Shown here one piece after another: positions 63,580 to 64,000 of a DNA stretch of 64,000 nt; the stretch's first letter is position 1, and each line of letters begins with the position of its first letter. Made by a program: the position numbers and the translations under genes. The stretch is taken from NCBI GenBank assembly GCA_025923195.1, contig JAICGJ010000005.1:22981-86980 (forward strand). Reading direction: 5' to 3'. The notes under the pieces are model-generated. The model did not search any database. It was not told the DNA's origin and saw only the letters and a program-made list of their open reading frames with translations. The DNA is from Chryseolinea sp. (GTDB taxonomy: Bacteria; Bacteroidota; Bacteroidia; Cytophagales; Cyclobacteriaceae).

Positions 63580-64000
63580 TTAATAGACGATTACCCCCTT
63601 TGACAGCCATTGAGACCAATGCTTATTATACGTATGAACTTGTTCGGTTGGATTTCCCGATAGATCTACTACGCCATTCCCTTTGTTAACCCAGTCGAAA
63701 ATTCCACCATATAGATTTCGGACATTGGTAAAGCCCAGGTTAATAAGCTGCTCCCCGATTCTTTCACTTCGATAGCCAACCGTGCAATACACAACGATAG
63801 GGGTATCTCTTTTAATACTGTCGATCCATTGGCTCTTGAATTTCTTGTAGTCAATGAGGTGGGCGTGTTGAATATGACTGACATTGTATTCTTCCTGTGC
63901 TCGAGTATCGAATAAAATGATTCGTTCTTTTTTCTTTAAGAGCGTCCTGAGTTCCTCAGTGTAAATGAGTGGAACCGAATTTCTATAAAGAGATTTTAGC
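63580..64000 (-). CDS. Rhodanese-domain protein, N-terminus beyond window edge
   Basis: Reverse translation is open to the right edge. It shows a single rhodanese domain (RIILFDTRAQEEYNVSHIQHAHLID, VVYCTVGYRSERIGEQLINLGFTNVRNLYGGIFDW) with the catalytic Cys in YCTVGYRS. The track lists only the last 70 residues. Rhodaneses move sulfane sulfur. The lack of a visible start codon and signal shows that part of the gene is outside the window. Confidence 0.88.
   Translation of the reverse strand, partial: LKSLYRNSVPLIYTEELRTLLKKKERIILFDTRAQEEYNVSHIQHAHLIDYKKFKSQWIDSIKRDTPIVVYCTVGYRSERIGEQLINLGFTNVRNLYGGIFDWVNKGNGVVDLSGNPTEQVHTYNKHWSQWLSKGVIVY

Overview
The window comes from a member of the Bacteroidota, most likely a Cytophagales-type soil or freshwater bacterium. 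The signs are a type-3-like ProS, CdaA, a BT_3928-type DoxX protein, an OmpP1/FadL porin, TonB/B12 uptake genes, WG and WD40 secreted proteins, and weak Shine-Dalgarno sequences. Several upstream regions also carry the Bacteroidota promoter pattern TTTG-N18-20-TAnnTTTG. No prophage, CRISPR array, rRNA or autonomous transposon was seen. Most of the window is chromosomal core.

Left part (1-14.3 kb): an edge-truncated double WD40 propeller protein, cdaA and folP on the minus strand; then DUF1599, BT_3928-like and aroK on the plus strand; an OmpP1-like porin and a Tyr/Gly/Asn-rich secreted protein; proS; an NfeD-floA membrane-domain pair; a palindromic repeat element; and a WG-repeat protein. Middle left (14.3-31.9 kb): an MBL-rhodanese sulfur enzyme; a vitamin B12 locus (BtuF-like lipoprotein, cobalamin riboswitch, BtuB-like receptor, a DUF5522-DUF71 fusion, MeaB); CHASE2 with two tandem secreted paralogues; then sucD, a CAP-domain protein, icd, ribH, a TPR protein, pdhA, recF and DUF721.

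Centre (32.1-49.7 kb): the transcription/translation super-cluster tRNA-Tyr, tRNA-Gly, tRNA-Thr, tuf, tRNA-Trp, secE, nusG, rplKAJL, rpoBC, DUF3467, rpsL, rpsG, fusA, rpsJ. It ends unusually at rpsJ with a terminator and a convergent gene. The spacers between the tRNA genes are full of palindromic repeats and tRNA fragments.

Right part (49.7-64 kb): a periplasmic oxidation module of MocA, a PQQ dehydrogenase with an embedded cytochrome c, XdhC, a cytochrome c, and a Tat-exported molybdenum hydroxylase (IorB/IorA-like). It is followed by DUF2141, another cytochrome c, SCO, a HemJ-like protein, a MOSC protein, a Crp/Fnr regulator, an apparent frameshifted gene, a GH5 lipoprotein, a TIGR04282-type glycosyltransferase and an edge-truncated rhodanese.

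The best candidates for a second look are a DUF5522-DUF71 fusion in the riboswitch-led B12 locus; three 30-bp palindrome-bearing repeats inserted in frame in the molybdenum hydroxylase; a family of palindromic TAACGGATAACTATTAACGG-type elements with variable cores; a tRNA-Thr fragment split by a perfect palindrome; and mutually exclusive hairpins between rplL and rpoB and ahead of tRNA-Trp. All calls come from reading the sequence and the supplied translations; no database search was run.
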